From NCBI GenBank assembly GCA_964540965.1, contig CAZIOT010000010.1, forward strand, positions 86,794-150,793: a stretch of DNA of 64,000 bases. Direction: 5' to 3'. Origin of the DNA: JADYZU01 sp964540965. GTDB lineage: Bacteria > Pseudomonadota > Alphaproteobacteria > Rhodobacterales > Rhodobacteraceae. Both the position numbers and the translations under genes were made by a program. Below, piece by piece: positions 48,949 through 56,824 of the stretch; position 1 is the stretch's first letter; each line of letters opens with the position of its first letter. The notes under the pieces are model-generated. The model had not been told where the DNA came from. It did no database searches and saw only the letters and a list, made by a program, of their open reading frames with translations.

Positions 48949-49815
48949 ATGCAGACCAGAATCGGCGTCATCGGCGGCTCGGGGGTCTATGACATCGACG
49001 GTCTGGAAGATGCCGAATGGGTCTCGATGGACAGCCCGTTCGGCGCGCCCTCGGACCAGATCCTGACCGGGCGGCTGGACGGGGTCGCCATGGCCTTTCT
49101 GCCCCGCCACGGCCGCGGCCATGTGCTGACGCCCTCGACCGTGCCCTACCGCGCCAATATCGACGCGCTGAAGCGGCTGCGGGTGACCGACATCATCTCG
49201 GTCTCGGCCGTCGGATCGCTGGCCGAGGATATGGCCCCCGGCGATTTCGTCGTCGTCGACCAGTTCATCGACCGCACCATGGGCCGACCCTCGACCTTTT
49301 TCGATCCCGGCTGCGTGGCGCATGTCAGCCTGGCCCACCCGACCTGCCCGCGCCTGTCCGAGGCCGCGGCGCAGGCGGCCGAGGCCGCCGGTGCCCGCGT
49401 CCATCGCGGCGGCACCTATCTGGCGATGGAGGGGCCGCAGTTTTCCACCCTGGCCGAAAGCCGGATGTATCGCGCCTGGGGCGCCCATGTCATCGGCATG
49501 ACCAACCTGCCCGAGGCAAAGCTCGCCCGCGAGGCCGAGATCTGCTATGCTTCGGTGGCAATGGTGACCGACTACGACTGCTGGCATCCCGACCATGGCG
49601 CCGTCGATGTGGCGACGGTGGTGCGCACGCTGACCGAGAACGCCGGCAAGGCGCGGGCGCTGGTCAAGGCGCTGCCGGGCCTTCTGGGCGCCGGGCGCGA
49701 CCCCTGCCCGCATGGCTGCGACCGCGCGCTTGACCATGCGATCATGACCGCACCGGCCCGGCGCGACCCCACGCTGGTGGCGCGGCTTGACGCCGTTGCG
49801 GGGCGGGTGCTGTGA
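48949..49815 (+). CDS. mtnP: S-methyl-5'-thioadenosine phosphorylase
   Basis: A 288-residue nucleoside phosphorylase. IGVIGGSGVYDIDG (phosphate loop), LPRHGRGHVLTPSTVPYRAN, and MEGPQFSTLAESRMYRAWG with IGMTNLPEAKLA are MTAP blocks. It phosphorolyses methylthioadenosine, a by-product of polyamine and homoserine-lactone synthesis, to adenine and methylthioribose 1-phosphate. GGGGACAGGAC precedes the ATG. A small hairpin (48896-48911, followed by CTTTCT) lies 37 bases upstream on the plus strand and could attenuate. It starts a five-gene coupled operon ending in apt, which recycles the adenine released. Confidence 0.92.
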   Translation: MQTRIGVIGGSGVYDIDGLEDAEWVSMDSPFGAPSDQILTGRLDGVAMAFLPRHGRGHVLTPSTVPYRANIDALKRLRVTDIISVSAVGSLAEDMAPGDFVVVDQFIDRTMGRPSTFFDPGCVAHVSLAHPTCPRLSEAAAQAAEAAGARVHRGGTYLAMEGPQFSTLAESRMYRAWGAHVIGMTNLPEAKLAREAEICYASVAMVTDYDCWHPDHGAVDVATVVRTLTENAGKARALVKALPGLLGAGRDPCPHGCDRALDHAIMTAPARRDPTLVARLDAVAGRVL

Positions 49816-50471
49816 GGGCGCTGGCGCTGGCGGCGCTGATGCTTGCCACCCCGGCGGCGGCGGTGGAATTCGTCACCACGACAGGCAAGCTGTCCGACGA
49901 CCAGTTCTACGCCCTCGTCTCGTGCGGGGCGTCACCCGGCGGCGCCTGTGTGGAGCCGGTGACCCGCTGGTCCATGTCGAATGCCTCGGACCTGCGCGTG
50001 TCGATGGAGCCCATTCCCGGCACCTTCCCCAAACCGCTCGCCGCCCGGATGCTCGCCTCGCTCGACCGGGCCATCGGCGAGATCAACGCCGCGGGCGCCG
50101 CGCTGCATATGCGGCGGGTGCCGGCCGGTCAGGGGCAGATCCGCGTCTATCTGACCCTTGCCGGCGACGGCGAGCGGATCACCGGCACCGGATCGCCCGA
50201 TGTCGACGGGCAGCCCATCGGCGCCGGGCTGACCACCGTGTGGTGGAACAACCGGCTTGAGATCACCGAAGCCGTGATCGTCATGGCCAACCGCATGCCG
50301 CTGCCCGAAGTCTATCCGGTGATGCTCGAGGAACTGACCCAGGCGACGGGCCTCTTGTCGGACATCCGCAACCCGCTATACGAATCGGTTTCGGTATTTT
50401 CCGAGGATTCCAATACCGTCACCCGGCTGGGGCCGCAGGACATCATGGTGCTCAGGCGGCATTATCCGTGA
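49812..50471 (+). CDS. DUF2927 domain exported protein
   Basis: A 219-residue protein with a signal peptide (MRALALAALMLATPAAA before VEFVTT). The DUF2927 domain covers most of the mature part: RWSMSNASDLRVSMEP, then VYLTLAGDGERITGTGSPD and the C-terminal PVMLEELTQATGLLSD, in which EE/TQ resembles zincin-like metal helix positions without a full HExxH. GTG start overlaps the mtnP stop by 4 bases. Function unknown; conserved next to mtnP and apt in Rhodobacterales to my knowledge. Confidence 0.78.
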   Translation: MRALALAALMLATPAAAVEFVTTTGKLSDDQFYALVSCGASPGGACVEPVTRWSMSNASDLRVSMEPIPGTFPKPLAARMLASLDRAIGEINAAGAALHMRRVPAGQGQIRVYLTLAGDGERITGTGSPDVDGQPIGAGLTTVWWNNRLEITEAVIVMANRMPLPEVYPVMLEELTQATGLLSDIRNPLYESVSVFSEDSNTVTRLGPQDIMVLRRHYP

Positions 50472-51715
50472 AGGTGCTGCTGCTGGGTGCGGACGGCTTC
50501 ATCGGCCGCCACATCGCCTTTCACCTGCGCGCCCTGGGCCACGAGGTGCTGGCGCAGGCCCGCAATCCCGGCCGGCTGGCGGCGATGGGCTTTGCCACCT
50601 TGCGCGCCGACCTGACCGATCCGGCGACCCATGACCCGGCCTTCTGGGCGCCGCACCGCCCGGCCGGCGCCGCGCTGGTCGTGGCCGCGGGGCTGCTGAC
50701 CGGCAGCGACGCGGCGTTCCGGGCGGTGCATGTCGCGGCGCCCGGGGCGGCGATGGCGGCGGGCGACGGCCCGGTGGTGCTGGTCTCGGCCGCCGGGATC
50801 GACGATGCCGACACCGGCTTTGCCCGCTGGCGCCGCGCCGCCGAGGACATGGCCGCGGGCCACGGCGCCACCATCCTGCGGCCGGGGCTGGTGCTGGCCG
50901 AGACGAGTTATGGCGGCTCTTCGCTGATCCGGGCGCTGGCGGCGCTGCCCGTCGCGACGCCGGTGGTGGGCGACGGGACGCAGAGGTTCGACCCGATCCA
51001 TGCCGCCGATCTGGCTGCGGTGGTGGCCGCCTGTCTTGCCGCACCGACCCCGGGCACCTTTGGCGCCGGCGGGCCGGAGGTGGTGACGCAGACCGCGCTC
51101 ATCGCCGCCACCCGCGGCTGGCTGGGCCTGCCGCAGCGGCCTGCCCTGCACCTGCCCCTGCCCCTTGCCCGCGCGCTGGGCGGCATCGGCGATGCCCTGC
51201 GCCTTGGTCCGGTCTCGGCGACCTCGGTGGCGCAGTTGCAGGCCGGCGTCCTGACCGACCGCCCCGCCCACCCCGCCACCGCCGCGGCCCGGCCCCTTGC
51301 CGTCTGGCTGAACGCCCGGCCGGCGGGAACGCAGGATCTGTGGCAGGCGCGGCTTTACCTGATGAAACCGCTGGTGCGGCTGGTTCTGGCGCTGATCTGG
51401 CTTGCCTCGGCGGCGCTGGGCCTGCTGACCCCGCTTTCCACCTTCGCGCCCGCGGTCGCCACCCTGCCCGAAAACCTCGCGCTGGTCCTTGCCCGCGGCG
51501 GCGGCCTCGTCGACCTCGCGCTTGGCCTTGCCCTGCTGCGCAACATCCGCCCGCGCGCCGTGGCGCTGGCGCAGCTGGCGGTCGTCGCCGGTTATACCAT
51601 CGGACTGACCGCCCTTGCCCCCGCCCTGTGGCTGGATCCCTTTGGCGGGCTGCTCAAGAACCTGGCCGTCCTGGCCTTGATCCTGATCCATCTGGTCCTG
51701 ACAGAGGAGCGGTGA
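50468..51715 (+). CDS. NAD(P)-binding SDR-like protein fused to a DoxX-like membrane domain
   Basis: A 415-residue fusion. Residues 1-290 are an atypical SDR (NmrA-like) with Rossmann motif LLLGADGFIGRHIAFHLRALGH, but the usual YxxxK is not evident. Residues about 295-415 carry four membrane helices of the DoxX-like type (LVLALIWLASAALGLLTPLS, GGLVDLALGLALLRNI, and further). GTG start overlaps the DUF2927 stop by 4 bases. The next gene is a DUF2269 membrane protein, a pairing seen with this fusion elsewhere. A quinone- or redox-linked membrane reductase is plausible but unproven. Confidence 0.8.
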   Translation: MKVLLLGADGFIGRHIAFHLRALGHEVLAQARNPGRLAAMGFATLRADLTDPATHDPAFWAPHRPAGAALVVAAGLLTGSDAAFRAVHVAAPGAAMAAGDGPVVLVSAAGIDDADTGFARWRRAAEDMAAGHGATILRPGLVLAETSYGGSSLIRALAALPVATPVVGDGTQRFDPIHAADLAAVVAACLAAPTPGTFGAGGPEVVTQTALIAATRGWLGLPQRPALHLPLPLARALGGIGDALRLGPVSATSVAQLQAGVLTDRPAHPATAAARPLAVWLNARPAGTQDLWQARLYLMKPLVRLVLALIWLASAALGLLTPLSTFAPAVATLPENLALVLARGGGLVDLALGLALLRNIRPRAVALAQLAVVAGYTIGLTALAPALWLDPFGGLLKNLAVLALILIHLVLTEER

Positions 51716-52191
51716 TGGACCCGTATTTCCTTGCCAAATGGCTGCATGTCCTGTCCTCGACCGTGCTGTTCGGCACCGGGATCGGCACCGCGTTCCAGAT
51801 GGTCCATGCCATGCGCGACGGGCGGCCGGCGCTGGTCCATGGCGTGGCGACGGGCGTGGTCCGGGCCGACTGGCTGTTCACCACCCCGGCAGGGGTGATC
51901 CAGCCGGCGACCGGCCTTTGGCTGGTCCATCTTGCCGGTCATGACCTGACCGAGGGCTGGCTGATCCTGACCTATGCCGCCTACGCCCTGGCCTTTGCCT
52001 GCTGGGCGCCGGTGGTGCATCTGCAGATGCGCATCCGCGACCTTGCCGCCGAAGCTGTGGCCGGCAACCGCCCACTGCCCCCCGAGGCGCGCCGCCTTTA
52101 CCACATCTGGTTCGCCCTGGGCTGGCCGGCCTTCGCGGCGCTTGTGGGGGTTTTCTGGCTCATGGTAACGAAGCCCGACTTCGGCTGGTGA
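51715..52191 (+). CDS. DUF2269 family membrane protein
   Basis: A 158-residue protein with four hydrophobic helices: WLHVLSSTVLFGTGIGTAF, a middle pair around GLWLVHLAGHD and LTYAAYALAFACWAPVV, and WPAFAALVGVFWLMV. Conserved histidines in helices (LHVLSS, VHLQMRIRD, LYHIWFALG) could bind haem or metal. The ATG overlaps the preceding stop (TGATG); GAGGAGCGG precedes. Function unknown; its pairing with the SDR-DoxX fusion suggests a membrane complex. Confidence 0.8.
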   Translation: MDPYFLAKWLHVLSSTVLFGTGIGTAFQMVHAMRDGRPALVHGVATGVVRADWLFTTPAGVIQPATGLWLVHLAGHDLTEGWLILTYAAYALAFACWAPVVHLQMRIRDLAAEAVAGNRPLPPEARRLYHIWFALGWPAFAALVGVFWLMVTKPDFGW

Positions 52192-52198
52192 GGCATCC

Positions 52199-52729
52199 AT
52201 GAAGACCGTCAAGGACTATATCCGCACGATCCCCGACTTCCCGAAACCCGGGATCCTGTTCCGCGACGTGACCACGCTGTTCGGTGATGCCCGCGGCCTG
52301 CGTCTGTGCGTCGACCAACTGCTCTCGCCCTATGCCGGAAGCCGGATCGACAAGGTGGCGGGGCTCGAGGCGCGGGGCTTTATCCTGGGCGGGGCGGTGG
52401 CGCATCAGCTGTCGACGGGATTCGTGCCGATCCGCAAGAAGGGCAAGCTGCCGGGGCGGACCATCGAACAGGGCTACAACCTGGAATACGGCAGCGCGGT
52501 GATGGAGATCCACGACGACGCCATCCAGCCGGGGGAACGGGTGCTGCTGGTCGACGACCTGCTGGCCACCGGCGGCACGGCCGCGGCAGGGATCCGGCTG
52601 ATCGAACGGCTGGGCGGCGTGGTCGCCGGCTGCGCCTTCGTCATCGACCTGCCCGACCTGGGCGGGCGGGCGCATCTGGAAGGGCTGGGCATGGCGGTCC
52701 ATGCCCTGTGCAGCTACGACGGGCATTGA
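52199..52729 (+). CDS. apt: Adenine phosphoribosyltransferase
   Basis: A 176-residue type I PRTase. N-terminal IRTIPDFPKPGILFRDVTTL is the APRT signature, GLEARGFILGGAVA follows, and the PRPP motif is VLLVDDLLATGGTAAAG (about residues 118-134). It converts adenine and PRPP to AMP. Seven bases separate it from the DUF2269 gene, so adenine released by MtnP is recycled by the last enzyme of the same operon. Confidence 0.94.
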   Translation: MKTVKDYIRTIPDFPKPGILFRDVTTLFGDARGLRLCVDQLLSPYAGSRIDKVAGLEARGFILGGAVAHQLSTGFVPIRKKGKLPGRTIEQGYNLEYGSAVMEIHDDAIQPGERVLLVDDLLATGGTAAAGIRLIERLGGVVAGCAFVIDLPDLGGRAHLEGLGMAVHALCSYDGH

Positions 52730-52737
52730 ACCGGGGG

Positions 52738-52757
52738 CGGCGGGTCGAGACCCGCCG
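52738..52757. repeat. REP-like palindrome after apt
   Basis: CGGCGGGTC (52738-52746), GA, then GACCCGCCG (52749-52757); a perfect 9-bp palindrome 9 bases after the apt stop. It is a diverged relative of the GGTGGGTC/GACCCACC palindromes at 39019 and 39926, with the same two-base centre. Confidence 0.65.
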
Positions 52758-52816
52758 TACCGGCGCCCGGCGCCTGCGGTCGGCGCCGGTTGCGGCCCCC
52801 GGGGCGCTGCCCCGGA

Positions 52817-52847
52817 CCCCGGGGTATTTGGGCAAAGATGAATGGGG
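52817..52847 (+). repeat. Rhodobacteraceae-type intergenic motif (CCCCGGGGTATTTGGG...), copy 1
   Basis: CCCCGGGGTATTTGGGCAAAGATGAATGGGG on the plus strand (given here only as key blocks CCCCGGGG, TATTTGGG, AAGATGAA), ending 2 bases before the GlcD-like gene. It matches copy 2 at 54278-54310 on the opposite strand. Motifs of this form are frequent between genes in Rhodobacteraceae genomes; function unknown. Confidence 0.6.
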
Positions 52848-52849
52848 GG

Positions 52850-54265
52850 TCATGCCCCGCTTCGCAGCACCGCGCCGGGATTGAGGATGCCCGCGGGGTC
52901 GAGCGCCTGTTTCACCCGGCGCATCAGCGCAAGCTTGACCGGATCGCCGTAGCGTTCGAGATCGGCGACCTTGTGCCGTCCGACGCCATGTTCGGCCGCG
53001 ACCGAGCCGCCGAGCGCATGGACGATGTCATGGACCGCCGCCTGGACTTCGTATCGCAGGGCACCGTGATCGCCTGCCGTTCGGCCCCTGGCCGGAAACA
53101 CGTTGTAATGCAGGTTGCCGTCGCCGAGATGGCCAAAGCAGTTGATGCGGAATTCGCCAAGGGCCGCCACCGCCGCGCCGGCGCGGGCGATGAAGACAGG
53201 GATTTCCGACAGCGGCAGCGACACGTCATGCGACGACACCGAACCGATGCGGCGGTTCGCCTCGGGGATGGTTTCGCGGATCTTCCACAGAGCGTCGCGC
53301 TGCGCCGCGGAGCTGGCGATCACCCCGTCACTGACCAGCCCGGCTGCAGCGGCGCCGGCAAAGATCGCCTCGAACATGTCCGTGGCCGATTGCCCGGCGG
53401 CAAGGCCAAGTTCGGCCAGCACCAGCCAATCGGGCCGGGGCCGCAGCGGATCGGGCAGCGACAGCCCGGTTTCGTCAAGGAAATCAAGGCCCTGCCGCGC
53501 AATCAGTTCGAAGGCCGACAGCCCCTCGCCGGCGATCCCCTGCGCAAGCGACAAGAGGCGCAGCGCCGCGGCCGGGCTTTCGACGGCAAACATCGCGGCG
53601 CCGGTCACTGCCGGTTGCGGCACCATGCGCAGGGCGGCGGCCGTGATGACGGCAAGCGTGCCCTCGGCTCCGACGATCAGGTCGCGCAGGTCGTAACCGG
53701 CGTTGTCCTTGCGCAGCCGGGTCAGGCCATGCCAGATCTCGCCCGAGGCCGTCACCGCCTCGATCCCGAGGCACAGGGCGCGGGCATTGCCGTGGCGCAA
53801 CACCTGCGTGCCGCCGGCATTGGTCGCCAGCACACCGCCGATGGTGGCGCTGCCCTCCGAGGCCAGTGACAGAGGGAACAGCCGCCCGGCGCCCCCGGCC
53901 GCGGCCTGCACCGCGGCAAGGGTCACACCGGCCTCGGCCACCAGCACGTTTTCCTCGGGCCAGAGCGCGCGGATGCGGCCCATCCGCGCCAGCGACAGGA
54001 TCACCGGCAGCGGCCCGTCCGGCATGATCTGGCCCGAGACCAGGCCGGTGCCGCCGCCATGCGGCACGATCCCGACCCGCGCCGCGGCACAGGCGCGGAC
54101 CACGGCGGCGACCTCTTCGGTCGATCCCGGCGCCACCAGCACGCCCTGCCCGCGCCAGCGCCCGCGCGGTTCGGTGACAACGGCGTCCGACAGGTCGGGA
54201 AAGGCCGCGGGCGGCAAAAGGGCGCGCAGGCCCTGCACGAATTCGGGCGTGACCGGGTTCAGCAT
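52850..54265 (-). CDS. FAD-linked oxidase, GlcD/D-2-hydroxyacid dehydrogenase type
   Basis: A 471-residue flavoprotein. The PCMH-type FAD-binding domain has GIVPHGGGTGLVSGQ (about 70-84) and EGSATIGGVLATNAGGTQVLRHGNA (as its pyrophosphate region). The C-terminal FAD-oxidase domain ends with INCFGHLGDGNLHYNVF and AAEHGVGRHK. Relatives oxidise D-2-hydroxyglutarate, D-lactate or glycolate to the 2-oxoacid and reduce a quinone or flavoprotein. There are no GlcE/GlcF genes beside it, which favours a single-subunit D-2-hydroxyglutarate or D-lactate type enzyme. It is flanked by two inverted copies of an intergenic motif. Confidence 0.88.
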   Translation of the reverse strand: MLNPVTPEFVQGLRALLPPAAFPDLSDAVVTEPRGRWRGQGVLVAPGSTEEVAAVVRACAAARVGIVPHGGGTGLVSGQIMPDGPLPVILSLARMGRIRALWPEENVLVAEAGVTLAAVQAAAGGAGRLFPLSLASEGSATIGGVLATNAGGTQVLRHGNARALCLGIEAVTASGEIWHGLTRLRKDNAGYDLRDLIVGAEGTLAVITAAALRMVPQPAVTGAAMFAVESPAAALRLLSLAQGIAGEGLSAFELIARQGLDFLDETGLSLPDPLRPRPDWLVLAELGLAAGQSATDMFEAIFAGAAAAGLVSDGVIASSAAQRDALWKIRETIPEANRRIGSVSSHDVSLPLSEIPVFIARAGAAVAALGEFRINCFGHLGDGNLHYNVFPARGRTAGDHGALRYEVQAAVHDIVHALGGSVAAEHGVGRHKVADLERYGDPVKLALMRRVKQALDPAGILNPGAVLRSGA

Positions 54266-54277
54266 CCTGCCGCTTTC

Positions 54278-54310
54278 CCCTCATTCTTCGTCCCCAAATA
54301 TCCTCGGGGG
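54278..54310 (-). repeat. Rhodobacteraceae-type intergenic motif, copy 2
   Basis: Read on the minus strand: CCCCGAGGATATTTGGGGAC, then GAAGAATGAGGGG. It lies 12 bases upstream of the GlcD-like ATG and is inverted relative to copy 1 at 52817, so both point into that gene. Confidence 0.6.
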
Positions 54311-54333
54311 GTGAATTGCGCGGCACGCGCAAG

Positions 54334-54383
54334 AGGGGGGTCCGAGGACCCCCTTCTGCCTTCGCCGGTCCGCAAGGACCGGC
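54334..54383 (-). terminator. Paired hairpins between the GNAT and GlcD-like genes
   Basis: GCCGGTCC/GGACCGGC (54364-54371, 54376-54383, 4-base loop) and GGGGGTCC/GGACCCCC (54336-54343, 54346-54353) lie in tandem just past the GNAT stop on the minus strand. Neither is followed by a long U tract. They probably end or slow the transcript from the M16-GNAT unit. Confidence 0.45.
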
Positions 54384-54394
54384 GCGCCCGCGCG

Positions 54395-54979
54395 CTAACC
54401 CGCATCGGTGCGTCCGCGCCGGTCGGCCCGCAGGTTGGCGTAAAGCACATGGTTGCGCCAGCGGCCGTTGATCTGCAGATAGCTTTGCGCGACACCTTCG
54501 TATTTGTAGCCGCATTGTTCCAGAAGCCGGCGCGAGGGCGTGTTTTCCGGCAGGCAGCCCGCCTCGATCCGGCTCAGGTCCAGCGTGGTGAAGGCGTGAT
54601 GCACCACTGCCGCCAGCGCCTCGCGCATGTAGCCGTGGCGGGCGAAGGGCTCGCCCACCCAATAGCCGGTGGTGCCCGCCTGCGCCGGGCCACGGCGGAT
54701 GTTGTCAAGCGTGATGGCGCCCAGAAGCGTCTCGTCGGCGCGGCGGATCAGGAACAGCGGCAGCGCGGTGCCGGCCGAGATCGACCTTTGCGCCCAATAG
54801 ACGCGATTGGTGAAACTCTTGCGCGACAGGTGGTCGACGGCCCAGACCGGCTCCCAGGGTTGCAGGAAGGCGGCGCTGCCGGAACGCAGGGCGGCCCAGG
54901 CGCGCCAGTCGCCATGCTGGGGCGGGCGCAGGGTAAGCCGCTCGGTTTCGAGCCTGACCTTGCGCCGCGGTCCCAGCAT
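54395..54979 (-). CDS. GNAT family acetyltransferase, RimJ/RimL type
   Basis: A 194-residue GNAT with LTLRPPQHGDWRAWAALR at the start, LGAITLDNIRRG, the loop TTGYWVGEPFARHGYMREALAAVVHHAF and IEAGCLPENTPSRRLLEQCGYKYEG, all hallmarks of RimJ/RimL-like protein N-acetyltransferases. The ATG overlaps the M16 peptidase stop by one base (TGATG). Likely target is a ribosomal or other protein N-terminus; not defined. Confidence 0.88.
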   Translation of the reverse strand: MLGPRRKVRLETERLTLRPPQHGDWRAWAALRSGSAAFLQPWEPVWAVDHLSRKSFTNRVYWAQRSISAGTALPLFLIRRADETLLGAITLDNIRRGPAQAGTTGYWVGEPFARHGYMREALAAVVHHAFTTLDLSRIEAGCLPENTPSRRLLEQCGYKYEGVAQSYLQINGRWRNHVLYANLRADRRGRTDAG

Positions 54980-56244
54980 CAGGCGGCCAGCCTCTCCCGC
55001 AGGCTGCCCAGGGTCGGCACGGCACCTTCGGGGCCATAGACGGTCAGGGCGAGGCCGGTGCCGCCGGCCATGCGGGCGCCGAAGGCGCGCACATCGGCGA
55101 CGGAAACGCCGTCGATCTTCTCGATGGCCTCGTCGATGCCCGGCACCCGGCCCCAGATCGCCAGCATCCGCGCCAGCCGTTCGGCGCGCTGGCTTGGGCT
55201 TTCCAGCCCCATCAGCATCCCGGCCTTCATCTGCGCCTTGGCGCGGGCGACCTCGGCCGCGGTCATGTCATCGGCCGACCGGGCGATCTCGGTTGCGGTC
55301 AGGCCGGCCAGTTCCAGAATGTCCTCGGTCGAGGTGCCGGCATAGATCGTGGTCATGCCGGTGTCCTCATAGGCACCGGCCTGGGCGAAGATCGTGTAGC
55401 ACAGCCCGCGGTTCTCGCGGATCTCCTGGAACAGGCGCGAGGACATGCCGCCGCCCATCGCGGTGGCCCAGACCTGCGCGGTATGGATGTCGGGGTCGCG
55501 GTAATCCGGCCCTTCCAGCGCCAGCGCGAAATGCACCTGCTCGAGATCCTTGACCTCGCGCCGCTCGCCGCCCTGCCAGCGCGCCGGCTGGATCAGATGC
55601 GGGCGCGTGATCGGCGACAGGTGGCCGAACAGGGTTTCGGCGGCGCGGCAGATCGCGTCGTGGTCGACCGAGCCGGCGGCGCAGAGGATCATCTGCCCCG
55701 GCCCGTAGTGTTCGGCGACAAAGCCCTGCAGGTCGGTGCGGCCAAAGGCGCTGACCCGCTCCTCGGGGCCAAGGATGGTGCGGCCGAGGGGCTGGTCGGG
55801 ATAGGCCACCTCTTGCAGCCAGTCGAACAGGATATCGTCGGGCGTGTCGGCGGCCTGACCGATTTCCTGCAGGATCACCCCGCGCTCGACCTCGATCTCG
55901 TTTTCGGCAAAGGCCGGGTTCAGCAGGATATCGGCGATCACGTCCAGCGCCAGATCGACGTCGTCCTCCAGAACGCGGGCGTAATAGGCCGTCATCTCGC
56001 GGCTGGTATAGGCGTTGATATAGCCGCCGACATCCTCGATCGCCTCGGCGATATCGAGAGCCGAGCGCCGCGCCGTGCCCTTGAACGCCATGTGTTCAAG
56101 GAAATGCGCGATGCCGTTCTGTTCGGCGCGCTCGTGCCGGCCGCCGGCCAGCACCCAGATGCCGATGGCGGCGGATTTCAGGCCCGGCATCGCCTCGGTG
56201 GCGATGCGGAAGCCGTTGGGCAGGGTGTGGAGTCTGACGGTCAC
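54979..56244 (-). CDS. M16 family zinc metallopeptidase (processing-peptidase-like)
   Basis: A 421-residue M16B peptidase. The inverted zinc motif is HFLEH (HxxEH) in GIAHFLEHMAFKGT near residue 47, with the downstream Glu in AENEIEVERGVILQEI. The two halves end with the GTGLALTVYGPEG region. Relatives of mitochondrial MPP-beta; bacterial members degrade or process small peptides. GTG start. Next gene is the coupled acetyltransferase. It is close to thrC, an order common in alphaproteobacteria. Confidence 0.9.
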   Translation of the reverse strand: MTVRLHTLPNGFRIATEAMPGLKSAAIGIWVLAGGRHERAEQNGIAHFLEHMAFKGTARRSALDIAEAIEDVGGYINAYTSREMTAYYARVLEDDVDLALDVIADILLNPAFAENEIEVERGVILQEIGQAADTPDDILFDWLQEVAYPDQPLGRTILGPEERVSAFGRTDLQGFVAEHYGPGQMILCAAGSVDHDAICRAAETLFGHLSPITRPHLIQPARWQGGERREVKDLEQVHFALALEGPDYRDPDIHTAQVWATAMGGGMSSRLFQEIRENRGLCYTIFAQAGAYEDTGMTTIYAGTSTEDILELAGLTATEIARSADDMTAAEVARAKAQMKAGMLMGLESPSQRAERLARMLAIWGRVPGIDEAIEKIDGVSVADVRAFGARMAGGTGLALTVYGPEGAVPTLGSLRERLAA

Positions 56245-56413
56245 GGGGGAACTCTCGGCGACGGTTTCGGCGTTCTATCGCGTGACAGGTCAATGGAAAA
56301 GGGGCAAAGCCGCGGGGCACGTCGGGCACCTGCGACAGCATGGCGCTTGTGCCGGCCATGCCGCAGCGCGATTCAGGGCCGACCCGGTCCCCCGACCGGC
56401 AGGAGAGTGCATC

Positions 56414-56821
56414 ATGCCGCCACGTTCCATCCCCCTGGCCTTTGCCTGTGCCGGCGCGCTGGCGCTGGCGGCCTGCGCCGACACGACCGACACGCTGACG
56501 GTCGACGGCCGCGACTTTACCGTCACCGTCCAGCCCGAGGAAAACCTGACCTTCGGCGGGACCAGCACCTATGTCGATGAGAACGGCATTGAGCAGGAGG
56601 TGTTCTTTGACGGGTTCATCGTCCACAACCCGATCACGGTGGTGCCGGTCGACGGCCTTGCGCTGGATCCCGCGGGGATTGACGCGGCCAGGGCGGCGGG
56701 CGCCCGCGCCTGTGCCGATTTCGGCACCCTTTCCGACGGGCAACACGTCGTGCTGATCGAGGACGCCGCCGGCCAGATCACCGGCATCGTCCTGAACGGC
56801 TGCGTCGCGACCGGGGAGTAA
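56414..56821 (+). CDS. Small lipoprotein, unknown function
   Basis: A 135-residue protein with a lipoprotein signal peptide; lipobox LALAAC with the acylated Cys near residue 21. The mature part is acidic (DTLTVDGRDFTVTV, YVDENGIEQEVFFDGF, ACADFGTL) and looks beta-rich, with three further-spaced cysteines that include ACADFG and NGCVATGE, so one disulfide is possible. GGAGAG precedes the ATG. It is divergent from the M16 gene and ends 3 bases from the convergent thrC stop. No family recognised. Confidence 0.72.
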   Translation: MPPRSIPLAFACAGALALAACADTTDTLTVDGRDFTVTVQPEENLTFGGTSTYVDENGIEQEVFFDGFIVHNPITVVPVDGLALDPAGIDAARAAGARACADFGTLSDGQHVVLIEDAAGQITGIVLNGCVATGE

Positions 56822-56824
56822 GGC

